A stretch of DNA of 10,038 nucleotides from Bdellovibrionota bacterium (GCA_030836365.1 JAURQB010000047.1:1-10038); one strand, 5' to 3'. Positions 1 through 7,481 are shown, counted from the first letter of the stretch. Notes: a model not told the origin generated them from the letters alone. Translations and numbers: made by a program.

Positions 1-576
1 AATGGGTCAACCTTGCCAATTATTGATTATGAATATCTTGATTACGATTTCTCTGCTAAAAATAGAAACATAGATGATGATGTCGTATATATTCCTCGTG
101 ATGATAATTTTCAAAAAGTAATTGGAGCTTATTCATTTGCAATTGCCCAAGCACACAAACTATCCGTTTACGAATCTCTTATTACGAAAACGATAGATAA
201 ATCAATACACATACCTAGTGAATTGGCCAAAAAAGGAGCTATTAATCTCTCCAGCCGTAAAACTGCAAGGATGCGAGGGGAATTATTTCTGATAAAGTCA
301 GATATAAATTTAGGATTTGAATTACTAGATACCCCTAATTATTTTTGGGAGCATCCGAATGAAGAAGTTTTCTATAATGAGATGATAAAATACTTAGAGA
401 TATCTCAGCGTATAAATGTTTTAAATAAAAAGATAAATGTAGTGAGCGAAATTTTAGAAATGCTTTCTGATGAACAAAAACATCAAGATTCCAGCTTTTT
501 GGAAAAAATAATAATATTTCTAATATTGATTGAGGTTGTTATTTTTTTGTTTCACGATGTAATGAAGCTATTCTAA
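1..576 (+). CDS. RMD1/YagE family (DUF155) protein, 5' end outside the window
   Basis: The frame is open from base 1 (Asn-Gly-Ser-Thr precede the TTG at 13), so the gene starts upstream and about 191 residues are visible. Recognised from the C-terminal signature of the DUF155/RMD1 family: a MRGELFLIKSDINL block, then TPNYFWEHPNEE, then YLEISQRINVLNKKINVVSEILEML, and finally a hydrophobic helix (about residues 167-185 of the visible part) near the end. In this family the bulk is soluble and a single C-terminal helix anchors it in the membrane. The eukaryotic relatives Rmd1 and RMND1 are linked to sporulation/meiosis and mitochondrial translation; the bacterial role is not known. The TAA stop overlaps the stop of the opposing gene by 4 bases. 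Family assignment is firm; the true start cannot be seen. Confidence 0.85.
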   Translation, partial: NGSTLPIIDYEYLDYDFSAKNRNIDDDVVYIPRDDNFQKVIGAYSFAIAQAHKLSVYESLITKTIDKSIHIPSELAKKGAINLSSRKTARMRGELFLIKSDINLGFELLDTPNYFWEHPNEEVFYNEMIKYLEISQRINVLNKKINVVSEILEMLSDEQKHQDSSFLEKIIIFLILIEVVIFLFHDVMKLF

Positions 577-926
577 AGCAGGTATGGACCTTTGTATTCC
601 TCTCCTTTTTCTTGTGCTTGATAATATTTTTGACAAAGAAGCTTCGCTTTTTGTTCACAGATAACTTCAGTATATTGGTAACCTAGCTTTGACTTGAGTA
701 ATGGCCTTACCGTATTCATAAAAATCTCTCGCTTGAATTCATTTGCTGCCAATATCCAGTATTTTTCGACTTGATCTTCTGTCACAATTTCTAGGGAATT
801 ATTGTTTAGTTTAAGAACTATGTTGTTGTTTTTAATAAAGTCGGCAACTTTATCATCAATTTTTAGGTAGGTATGGCCTGATATTCTTATAATTGAGTCT
901 TTATTCATAAGTTCATTTTCGCGCAT
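573..926 (-). CDS. Small unrecognised protein (117 aa)
   Basis: I do not recognise this protein. It is a soluble, mixed-charge protein without signal peptide or membrane helix. The first half (residues 12-55) reads like alternating beta strands (IIRISGHTYLKI, IVLKLNNNSLEIV), while the second half is helical and holds two cysteines (CEQKAKLLCQKYY). It ends GPYLL. The start at the ATG at 926 has no clear Shine-Dalgarno; a second ATG at 908 (residue 7) is an equal candidate. It overlaps the tail of the RMD1-like gene by 4 bases and is divergent from the membrane protein gene at 986, with 59 bases between them. Its full-length open frame tightly packed between two genes, with no better frame opposite, argues that it is real. 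Function unknown. Confidence 0.62.
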   Translation of the reverse strand: MRENELMNKDSIIRISGHTYLKIDDKVADFIKNNNIVLKLNNNSLEIVTEDQVEKYWILAANEFKREIFMNTVRPLLKSKLGYQYTEVICEQKAKLLCQKYYQAQEKGEEYKGPYLL

Positions 927-985
927 TTTCTAATTATTTCAACTTTTACTTTAAGTACCTTTATGCAATTTCCGAAAAGAAAGGT

Positions 986-2080
986 ATGGCAAATAATAAC
1001 GAATTGGATAAAGAATTAAACCCTGATAAAGCTTTTGATTATAAGGGCCCTTTGTTTCTTACTGTTGCCTGGTTGGTCTGGTCCATTGTCGGTTACTTCT
1101 ATTTGGTTCTCTATTCTGGTACAGAGAACTACCTTATGGAAGGTATTTATATTATTAGTGCGATATTGTCTGCAAACTCCTTAAATAATCGAAATTATGG
1201 GTTTAATAACTCAATAAGGTTCTACAAAGAATATGTAATTCTTCCTAAAGTTATGGGGGCATGGTCTTGGAAAGAGGAGAAAATTCATTATACAGAGATT
1301 GATGAAATAAATTTGATTGATTATGGTAATAACATAAGCAAAAATTTTTTTGAAATCGAAGTCAGAACAGAACTATTTAGCTACCCAATATTTGGTAAAA
1401 AGCTTCAATTGAATGAATTGAAAGAAATTTACAATTATCTTTGTGATAAAGCTAAAGTGAGAACGGTTAATTTTCCTGATGTTATTGAAGGCTTTGAATT
1501 AGAGGATGTGACCGATAAAAATAAACCAATAAGATGGAAAGGCTACCTTGCGTTAATTGCATTGATCGTTAGCGGCTGGACAATAATTGGAATTTCACTC
1601 AGTACTCCATATAGCAACCTTTTAAGTGGAGGGAAAATATTCTTATCATCGTTCATTTTATCCATCATTTTCACTTATTTATTATCAAAAAAATTTAACG
1701 AAAATGAAGATCCTTCAAATATTAAGAAATGGCAAAAATTATTCTTGTTAGGTTACATATGTCTATATGGTGGAATCGCAATGACATTTAGCTTGGTTTA
1801 TATAAATGGTAAGTTTGACGATTCAACATTTGAAGAACTAAACATGAAAATAGTAAGCTCGGATTCTATTGATTCAAAAAAAGGCCCATGCTACCACCTG
1901 GCCGTAGATAGTACAGGTCGCTCACCCTCAAGCACGGAGTCAAATATTATGTCTTTTGGTGACTTACATATTTGTAGCAATAATTTAAAAGGTGCACAGG
2001 TAGGGGATTTGTTTCTGCTAAAGGCTAAAAATGGTTTATTATCTGAAAAGTGGATTATTGATGTTGCCAAAAGAAAATAA
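986..2080 (+). CDS. Five-helix membrane protein with a possible PH-like domain
   Basis: Not assigned to a named family. Visible layout of 364 residues: cytosolic-looking charged N-terminus (1-20); two hydrophobic helices (about 22-44 and 49-65); a soluble segment (75-160) with beta-rich pattern (YKEYVILPKVMGAWSWKEEKI, then FFEIEVRTELFSYPIFGKKL), ending in a helix, which resembles the PH-like domains found between membrane helices; three more helices (about 186-206, 214-234, 253-273); and a C-terminal soluble domain (274-364) with two cysteines (302 and 330) that could form a disulfide if exported. An AAAGG lies only a base before the ATG, so translation start is plausible but the spacing is tight. 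The glutaredoxin gene follows after 18 bases on the same strand, suggesting co-transcription. The PH-like reading is inference from pattern only. Confidence 0.85.
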   Translation: MANNNELDKELNPDKAFDYKGPLFLTVAWLVWSIVGYFYLVLYSGTENYLMEGIYIISAILSANSLNNRNYGFNNSIRFYKEYVILPKVMGAWSWKEEKIHYTEIDEINLIDYGNNISKNFFEIEVRTELFSYPIFGKKLQLNELKEIYNYLCDKAKVRTVNFPDVIEGFELEDVTDKNKPIRWKGYLALIALIVSGWTIIGISLSTPYSNLLSGGKIFLSSFILSIIFTYLLSKKFNENEDPSNIKKWQKLFLLGYICLYGGIAMTFSLVYINGKFDDSTFEELNMKIVSSDSIDSKKGPCYHLAVDSTGRSPSSTESNIMSFGDLHICSNNLKGAQVGDLFLLKAKNGLLSEKWIIDVAKRK

Positions 2081-2098
2081 TTAAACAACATTTCCCTT

Positions 2099-2782
2099 AT
2101 GAGTAAGATGAAATTATACCACTACGTTCACTGTCCTTTTTGTATTAGAGTAAGACTATGTTTATCCCTTCTAGGATTTGATTACATTTCAATTGTCCTT
2201 CCTTATGATGATGAGGTAACTCCTGTTCAACTATCAGGAGTCAAGATGCTTCCAATTGCAGAGATTGATGGAAAGTATGTAAATGAAAGCTTAGATATTA
2301 TTAAATTAATAGATAAAAATAACATTCTCAGTTGGGGAAATTATGAGGAAAATAAAAAAGAAGTTAATTCATTATTAAAAGAAATTGGTGATGTTGTCCA
2401 TCCTCTTGCAATGCCATATTGGATTTATACACCAGAGTTTGACAATACATCTAGGAGCTATTTTCAAACTAAAAAAGAAAAGAAGCGTGGAGACTTTAAT
2501 CTTCTTGTGAAAAACAAAGATCTTTACATTGCTGAGTTGCAAATAAAACTAAACTCATTGGAAAAATTTCTATCTCCTTACTTCTTATCCTCTGATTTAG
2601 GCCTAATTGATGTGATGATCTATTCTCATCTTATTGGTCTTAATGTAGTGCCTAGTTTTCAATTTCCTTTATTCATTTATAATTATATGAGAAATATTGA
2701 AGAGCTTTCTAGTTTCGATTACCATGTTGATTTTTGGCAAACAAATACACCTTTTTACCAAACCATAAGAGACGGAAAATGA
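2099..2782 (+). CDS. grxB: Glutaredoxin 2 family protein (GST-fold glutaredoxin)
   Basis: Cytosolic thiol-disulfide oxidoreductase expected to use glutathione. The N-terminal thioredoxin-fold domain (residues 4-75) has the Grx2 layout: MKLYHYVHCPFC with the dithiol CPFC active site at 12-15, a cis-proline at KMLPI (Pro52) and the glutathione-binding ES pair in NESLDII (63-64), as in E. coli GrxB (MKLYIYDHCPYC, QVPI, ESMDIV). The rest (about 85-227) is the all-helical C-terminal domain; total length is close to the usual ~215. The family alignment favours starting at Met4 (base 2108), preceded by a weak GAG; the ATG at 2099 has no Shine-Dalgarno. The TGA stop overlaps the ATG of the next gene (ATGA), implying translational coupling. 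The gene symbol rests on similarity, not on proof of orthology. Confidence 0.88.
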   Translation: MSKMKLYHYVHCPFCIRVRLCLSLLGFDYISIVLPYDDEVTPVQLSGVKMLPIAEIDGKYVNESLDIIKLIDKNNILSWGNYEENKKEVNSLLKEIGDVVHPLAMPYWIYTPEFDNTSRSYFQTKKEKKRGDFNLLVKNKDLYIAELQIKLNSLEKFLSPYFLSSDLGLIDVMIYSHLIGLNVVPSFQFPLFIYNYMRNIEELSSFDYHVDFWQTNTPFYQTIRDGK

Positions 2783-3675
2783 AAAAAATAATCATTCCAT
2801 TATGCATTGTTGCTTTCATCTTAATCATTTTTATTTTCAATAATGATAAAATTGAACATGGGGCAGTTGAAAATATCTCTAAATTATCTGCTGGTGGCGG
2901 TGGTGCTGTAAAATCAAAAAATAACTCGCAATCATTTTCTTCAAGTCTTAGAAAAAAAACAATGGAATCAGACATTGGAAAGGGCGATATTGATCAAAAG
3001 GATACAGTTAATAATCCAGTGCTGGTTGACCTTTTGGAAAGTATCCAAAATGATCATGAGAAATGTGAAGGCGAAATGAATAACTTATTTGGCCCTGAGG
3101 ATTCTACCCCAAATCTTAAATTGTTTACCGATTTTGAAATAAAAGAATTATTTAAAAAATTTAATCAGATAAGCTTCAATTCTCCTCAAATGACGAACCT
3201 GATGGTTTTCTTAAGTGAAAATAAAGTAGATTTAAAGAGTGACGCATTTGGTGAAATAAATAATGTACGTCCTTGTCGTATGTTTCAAAAAATTAACTTC
3301 CTAGATGAAGTGAGGAAAATAATAAGTGAGTCCAGCAATAAAGATCTGCAAGATGAATTAAAGTCAGAGTTGTCCTTATTTTTCAAACATGAGGTTGAAA
3401 CCAGCTCTTCTGTCGCAAACCTGACGATGGTTCTTAATATGATGGAAGCATTTTCAAGTGATAGCAAAAATAAAGCAAGTGAGCTGACGTCGAAACTTGA
3501 TAGTTTGATCGACCAAATAGAAGAAGAGTACGAGGACATATTAATTTCAGCTGAAGAGGGAATCGATTCCAAGCAAGATGATGTGGCGATATCGAGGGTA
3601 ATTATAAAAAAAGAGCTTGAAATTAATAAGAAATATAAACAAAAAATACTTGATCTAATTAAAGAAAATTTGTGA
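2779..3675 (+). CDS. Unrecognised N-terminally anchored, exported protein (298 aa)
   Basis: No family recognised. It begins MKKIIIPLCIVAFILIIFIF, a short basic start plus a long uninterrupted hydrophobic stretch (4-20) without a clear AxA cleavage site, so it is probably an inner-membrane anchor with the rest in the periplasm. A low-complexity Gly/Ser/Asn linker follows (37-60, with four consecutive glycines), then a mostly helical acidic/lysine-rich domain (80-298) whose C-terminal third is predicted helical and could coil. It has two cysteines in the exported part (96 and 166), a possible disulfide pair. The start is the ATG at 2779, overlapping the grxB stop and preceded by AAGAGACGGA; a longer TTG start at 2734 would put a hydrophilic 15-residue extension before the signal and is unlikely. 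It overlaps the acyltransferase start by 4 bases (GTGA), so it sits in the middle of a coupled trio. Confidence 0.8.
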   Translation: MKKIIIPLCIVAFILIIFIFNNDKIEHGAVENISKLSAGGGGAVKSKNNSQSFSSSLRKKTMESDIGKGDIDQKDTVNNPVLVDLLESIQNDHEKCEGEMNNLFGPEDSTPNLKLFTDFEIKELFKKFNQISFNSPQMTNLMVFLSENKVDLKSDAFGEINNVRPCRMFQKINFLDEVRKIISESSNKDLQDELKSELSLFFKHEVETSSSVANLTMVLNMMEAFSSDSKNKASELTSKLDSLIDQIEEEYEDILISAEEGIDSKQDDVAISRVIIKKELEINKKYKQKILDLIKENL

Positions 3676-4391
3676 ACTCTACAATAGAAGCCGCAAGAAA
3701 AATACTAAAAATTTTTAAAGTTTATCATCGATATCGTGCTTTGGGGGTTGAGGATTTTCCAGTTGATGGCGGAGTTCTTCTTATCACAAATCATTCACTG
3801 GCCACGTATGATGGTTTTCTTCTTGGCTTAGAAATCCTGGAAAAAAAGAACAGGCTCTCTAGAGGTCTGGGTGATGACTTACTTTTTAGAATCCCTGTTT
3901 TAAAAAAGTGGTGTGATGATATAGGTCTTGTTCCTGCAAATATAACAAATGCAAAAAGTCTTTTAAAAGAAGGACATATATTAGGTATTGCTCCGGGGGG
4001 AATGAGAGAGGCCTTGCGGCCAGATAAAGAGCGATATCAATTGAAATGGCATAAAAGAAAAGGCTTCATTAGACTTGCTATTTCTGAGCAAGTACCTATA
4101 GTGCTTGCGGCTTGTCCAAATGCAGATAGAATATTTAAAGTCTATGAAAGTTTTCTGACTGCATTTATCTACAAAAAATTTAAGATACCTGTGCCTATAT
4201 TCAAGGGTATTGGGGCCAGTTATATTCCTCGTCCTGTAAAGCTTACTCATTATTTAAGTAAGCCCATTTTTCCGCCTCCTTTCTCAGGAGAAAAGGTACC
4301 AGATGAACTTGTCGATCAGTTTCACTTGGAAGTGATAGAGGAAATGAAGTCTTTGATGACTAATGTTGATTACTCAAAATCTAGCAAATAA
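3672..4391 (+). CDS. TMEM68/DAGAT-like lysophospholipid acyltransferase
   Basis: Membrane-associated glycerolipid acyltransferase of the PlsC-like superfamily, expected to transfer an acyl chain to a lysophospholipid, acylglycerol or similar acceptor. Motifs seen: NHSLATYD (His41 and Asp47; an HX5D spacing as in the TMEM68-type HGALPID rather than the usual HX4D), a RIPVLKKWCDDIGLVPA block (73-89), the acceptor-binding motif IAPGGMREAL (106-115), WHKRKGF (126-132) and VPIVLAACPN (141-150). The PGGMREA/WHKRKGF pair is characteristic of the TMEM68/plant phytyl-ester-synthase branch. Length 239 is normal for a stand-alone domain. There is no predicted transmembrane helix apart from weak hydrophobic patches. 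It starts with GTG at 3672 overlapping the previous TGA, so it is probably translated by coupling. It ends 4 bases before the converging lipoprotein gene. Substrate unknown. Confidence 0.87.
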   Translation: MNSTIEAARKILKIFKVYHRYRALGVEDFPVDGGVLLITNHSLATYDGFLLGLEILEKKNRLSRGLGDDLLFRIPVLKKWCDDIGLVPANITNAKSLLKEGHILGIAPGGMREALRPDKERYQLKWHKRKGFIRLAISEQVPIVLAACPNADRIFKVYESFLTAFIYKKFKIPVPIFKGIGASYIPRPVKLTHYLSKPIFPPPFSGEKVPDELVDQFHLEVIEEMKSLMTNVDYSKSSK

Positions 4392-4395
4392 ACCT

Positions 4396-5250
4396 CTACC
4401 AATTAATGGTATAATCTTTCACATTGATTAATTTTCGCCATGTGGCCGAGTAATCGTTGTAGACACTGTCATTTGAGTAAATGCATCCATTTGTTACACC
4501 GCCAGATGTGCCCGAGACGCTTTCGATTAACTCCTCAAGCTTATATAGATCTGTGATGTCCGACTCGCTGAACTCTGCCGTGACAACGTATGTTGTAGAT
4601 GTACTACTTTCTGTTAATAGCAAAGAATAAAGATTTGATTCACTCACATTATATGAGTCAATGGAAAGGACTCCGCATATACTAGTTGTAAATGATGTTT
4701 CTTCTATTCTTTCAGGATGATTTATTTCATTTTGTAATTCAATACTATCGACATAAAAATGATAACTAACGCTTATCCCTGGAACTCTCGTATTTATATC
4801 CGCAAATGCAGATTGCTTGATTAGAGATGATAGTTCTCTTTCCCCTTTTAGGTTTACTTCAAATGAGTCCTGAGGAAATGTGATTTCTTCAAGCTGTGAT
4901 TGGGCAACTGTGGACAGCTCATCTATTTTTACAACCGATCCCGCCTCATCTGTGAAGACGATCTCTCCCGCCTTACTTCTATATATTGTGCCTGGGAAAT
5001 CCACGTATTCTTGTTCAGATTGCTCTTCTTCAGTTGGAGTGTCTGCAATGATCTCTTCTTCTTCATTTTCTTGATCTGCTTCAACAACGATCTCATCGTA
5101 GAACGGATTATCTGCGAGTTCGCTATTTGAGCTATCTTGTTCCGTCAATATATCTGAAGTTTGGTTGTCTGAAATATTGTTTGTGCCAATATTTTCTTGC
5201 CCGCATGAAACAAAGAAGATCGTAAATAGAAGTAAAAATTGTTTTTTCAT
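4396..5250 (-). CDS. Unrecognised acidic lipoprotein
   Basis: Exported lipoprotein: MKKQFLLLFTIFFVSCG carries a type II signal peptide with lipobox FVSC, so Cys16 would be lipidated. After it comes a long, disordered-looking acidic linker rich in Asn, Ser, Asp and Glu (17-85, with ENEEEE and PTEEEQSEQE), then a folded region of about 200 residues with beta pattern (TIYRSKAGEIVFTDEAGS, VSYHFYVDSIEL, TYVVTAEF) and two cysteines (192 and 256) that may pair. No known domain recognised. Translation start is well supported: AGTGAG at 5257-5262 lies 6 bases before the ATG. It lies 106 bases downstream of the UDG-like gene on the same strand, with a weak possible terminator in between, so co-transcription is uncertain. 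The acidic linker would hold the domain away from the membrane surface. Confidence 0.83.
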   Translation of the reverse strand: MKKQFLLLFTIFFVSCGQENIGTNNISDNQTSDILTEQDSSNSELADNPFYDEIVVEADQENEEEEIIADTPTEEEQSEQEYVDFPGTIYRSKAGEIVFTDEAGSVVKIDELSTVAQSQLEEITFPQDSFEVNLKGERELSSLIKQSAFADINTRVPGISVSYHFYVDSIELQNEINHPERIEETSFTTSICGVLSIDSYNVSESNLYSLLLTESSTSTTYVVTAEFSESDITDLYKLEELIESVSGTSGGVTNGCIYSNDSVYNDYSATWRKLINVKDYTINW

Positions 5251-5328
5251 AGATAACTCACTTTAAATTTTTTTTTAAATAAGCAATTATGATGCCAACT
5301 TTTTCAGGCAGATTCGTTTTTCACATTC

Positions 5329-5355
5329 AAAAATGACTAATGTTTGGTCAATTTT
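5329..5355 (-). terminator. Weak possible rho-independent terminator after the UDG-like gene
   Basis: Read on the minus strand, just past the TAA of the UDG-like gene, the arms AAAATTGAC and GTCATTTTT can pair (one bulged T) around a loop CAAACATTA. Only the four inner pairs include G or C (TGAC/GTCA), so the stem is weak; the T run on the 3' side is short. It may partly separate the lipoprotein gene from the upstream gene. Confidence 0.28.
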
Positions 5356-5356
5356 A

Positions 5357-7435
5357 TTATTTTAAGTCAGTTCTTTTAAATTTTTCGATAGACTCTTTTT
5401 CCTCTTTTGTTAATTCCTGATCTTCAGGCAGCCAGGATGTTGCCCAAGATGGTGCATAAACTTTATAGTAATTTCCATTTGCTGAGTCTAAATCATAACT
5501 TCTCACTCGTCCGTTAGATACAGATATATTAGTCATGTTTATAGATCTAGAAGCTCTGTCTCCAGAAGTTCCCATCCACCATCTCGATGAATATGGTAAA
5601 TCACTTCTTGGTATGGGAGAAAAATTTGAACGTCGGTACTTTTGGTTGTTGTCGATAAACTTATCCGTTTTAATTTTTTCAAATAATTGTTCAAATTCTC
5701 CTGTTAAATTTTCACTTTTTGGATTGATGTCATAACGTGGTAAGTTTGTTCTTAATCGATCACTTATATCCTTCGCATTTTCTCCGAAAGTGATAATACC
5801 TTTTATTGGTTTTTTTCTTAGTATAGAAAGTAGTAGGTCCGTCCTTTTTTTGTCGACATCGCTGTCCTTATTTAGCTTTTTGCAGCCAAGATTATTAGAA
5901 GCTTCATCTAGGCAGTCTACTGGCATGCTTCGGATAATTAAGTATTTATTTTGTAATCCCGCCCCATTTAAAAAAGCTTGCAGCTGTTGGCCTGAATACC
6001 CAGTGAGCGCTCTACCTGAAAACATATCAGTATGTCCCTGCTGATCAGCAATAATGAGAAGATTTGGGGCCACCGTGGATCCTCTGTACATTCCTGTTGG
6101 GCCAAATGAAGAGTCTTGAACCATTTCTGATGCGTACTCAGAGTTTATCACGGCCTGGTAAAAACTCATCATTTCATTAACAAAATCAGTCGGCCCTACA
6201 TCGTATAGAGTTCTTGTGAATTCATTTTTAGGTGGCTCAAATGGAAGATCTTTTGTTGTGAAACCTTCAGGTCTTTCTTTTTTTTTCAATTTGTTTCTTG
6301 GGTTTTTATAATACAAATAATGAACTCTTTCATCTGGGGTGTTTAAGTCTGGCCTTTCACTAGGGGGAATAGAAAGGCATCTTCGGCCAACTCTTGCACC
6401 GTTGTTGTAACAACCGTTTTTAGAAAAAATTTGAATCGTGTCGCTACCTCGTCTGTTTGATGTTGTTCCTTTTCCACCTAAAACCCAGGGTGTTCCAAAG
6501 GCAAAATCTCTGTGTGGTATTGCAGAGTAGCCATATCTAAATTCTTTAGAAAAGTTTCTTGTCCCATCACTATCCTTTGGTAACCAGGACGATTTATTTT
6601 GTATTCGCTTGGCGACGATATTTGCTTTCTTTTTAAAGTCATAAATTAGGCCATTCGTTGCTGAGCCTCCAGCGTTTCGTGCAGAAGCCGCCCCTGGGTG
6701 CCTAACGCCAATTGCGATAACTCCTTCAAGTTCACCTTTTCCTTCGCAATAAGTTGAGGTGAGCTTGCTATAGCTACAACTATTTGGTGAGATTGAGTTA
6801 AGCCATGTTACGGTTGATTCTTTTCCTGCAGTACCAACACCAATGATAAGAGATAACGATTTTTTATTTGTTTCTAACATATAGTTAAACATTTTGTGAC
6901 GATGTTTTACGATAATAGAATCTTCATTTTGGGCCATCCACATTAGTTGCTTCCACTGCTTAATTTTATATTCATTTGTGGCATCATCACCATAAAGAGA
7001 GTATTGGCCTGTGATCGTGTAAACAAATGTATTCATGAATAAATATGATTCTGTAATACCAAAATAGTTGAGAAATTTTTGCATTCGAGTTCCTGTGGAA
7101 CCAGTGAAAGACCTATTGGATAAGTTTTCGTCTTGAGCACCTTCTTGTCCAATGACAAAAATTTTAACTGAGTTTGGAGTTAGTCTGCCCCGGTAAAACA
7201 TGGGCCCCATTTTCCATCTGAATTTTTCGCCTCTGCCTGATATAATTTGCTCCCCGAATGCGCGGTAGTTTGGAGTTTCGGCAAATAGGTCAACCCACTT
7301 TGAGTTTTTTGGTGCGCCTTTATCAAATTCAGTAATGAAACCTCTATCTTTTGTTTTAAATTCATCAGATTTTGCGCTAATGATAACGGTGTTGATCATG
7401 AGAAAGGCCATTAAAAATTGCAGTATAAATTTCAT
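5357..7435 (-). CDS. Exported protein with two tandem uracil-DNA-glycosylase-like domains
   Basis: 692 residues with an N-terminal signal peptide (1 to about 21, MKFILQFLMAFLMINTVIIS). Module 1 follows the order of motifs of the UDG superfamily: strand KIFVIGQEG (91-99, compare GQDP of family 1 or GEAPG of family 4), NRSFTGSTGTRMQKFLNYFG (107-126, compare GRPFVGRAGQLLD), FMNTFV (Asn135), SLIIGVGTAGK (195-205) and VIAIGVRHPG (239-248, compare the HPSP loop). Module 2 repeats this: LLIIADQQG (459-467), GRALTGYSGQQLQAFLNGAG (474-493), IRSMP (501-505) and GIITFGENAKD (546-556). Each copy is preceded by GPxxYRG (77-83) or GPTGMYRG (445-452) and followed by a shared block IPHRDFAFGTPW (306-317) and IPRSDLPYSSRWW (608-620). 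Module 2 lacks the acidic residue and a clear HP loop. The start is supported by AGAGGA at 7443-7448, 7 bases upstream. The fold assignment is mine from motifs; enzyme activity is unproven, and export is unusual for a DNA-repair fold. It is divergent from the secreted EEP nuclease gene. Confidence 0.82.
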   Translation of the reverse strand: MKFILQFLMAFLMINTVIISAKSDEFKTKDRGFITEFDKGAPKNSKWVDLFAETPNYRAFGEQIISGRGEKFRWKMGPMFYRGRLTPNSVKIFVIGQEGAQDENLSNRSFTGSTGTRMQKFLNYFGITESYLFMNTFVYTITGQYSLYGDDATNEYKIKQWKQLMWMAQNEDSIIVKHRHKMFNYMLETNKKSLSLIIGVGTAGKESTVTWLNSISPNSCSYSKLTSTYCEGKGELEGVIAIGVRHPGAASARNAGGSATNGLIYDFKKKANIVAKRIQNKSSWLPKDSDGTRNFSKEFRYGYSAIPHRDFAFGTPWVLGGKGTTSNRRGSDTIQIFSKNGCYNNGARVGRRCLSIPPSERPDLNTPDERVHYLYYKNPRNKLKKKERPEGFTTKDLPFEPPKNEFTRTLYDVGPTDFVNEMMSFYQAVINSEYASEMVQDSSFGPTGMYRGSTVAPNLLIIADQQGHTDMFSGRALTGYSGQQLQAFLNGAGLQNKYLIIRSMPVDCLDEASNNLGCKKLNKDSDVDKKRTDLLLSILRKKPIKGIITFGENAKDISDRLRTNLPRYDINPKSENLTGEFEQLFEKIKTDKFIDNNQKYRRSNFSPIPRSDLPYSSRWWMGTSGDRASRSINMTNISVSNGRVRSYDLDSANGNYYKVYAPSWATSWLPEDQELTKEEKESIEKFKRTDLK

Positions 7436-7481
7436 TTTTGTGTCCTCTGAGCGTGTATATTTAGCTCGTTGTTGCTAGGCG

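Noticed and set aside
13..15. TTG as the start of the RMD1-like gene
   Set aside because: The frame is open to base 1 and the family is longer than the visible part, so the gene is cut by the window edge.
2734..2778. Longer start (TTG) for the anchored protein, giving 15 extra residues
   Set aside because: It would place a hydrophilic, basic extension before a clear signal/anchor and lies deep inside grxB; the ATG at 2779 with a purine-rich upstream stretch and an ATGA overlap is better.
4400..4410. Short near-palindrome CCAATTAATGG between the converging acyltransferase and lipoprotein genes
   Set aside because: It is too short, lies inside the lipoprotein coding region and has no adjacent T run, so it is not supportable as a terminator.
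5262..5281. AT-rich near-palindrome TTTAAA...TTTAAA upstream of the lipoprotein start
   Set aside because: It contains no G or C in the arms and a run of nine T; it is best read as an AT-rich leader rather than a terminator or operator.
5323..5351. Possible promoter for the lipoprotein gene (TTGACC at 5346-5351, minus strand)
   Set aside because: The -35 match is good but the hexamer 17 bases on (GAATGT) is a poor -10, and the site overlaps the possible terminator stem.
7180..7365. Open frame on the same strand inside the UDG-like gene, in another frame
   Set aside because: It lies wholly within a strongly supported gene, has no motif or ribosome site and is a chance shadow; the same applies to the antisense open frames at 3285-3572, 3981-4250, 4880-5130, 5535-6044, 7780-7977 and 8461-8724.
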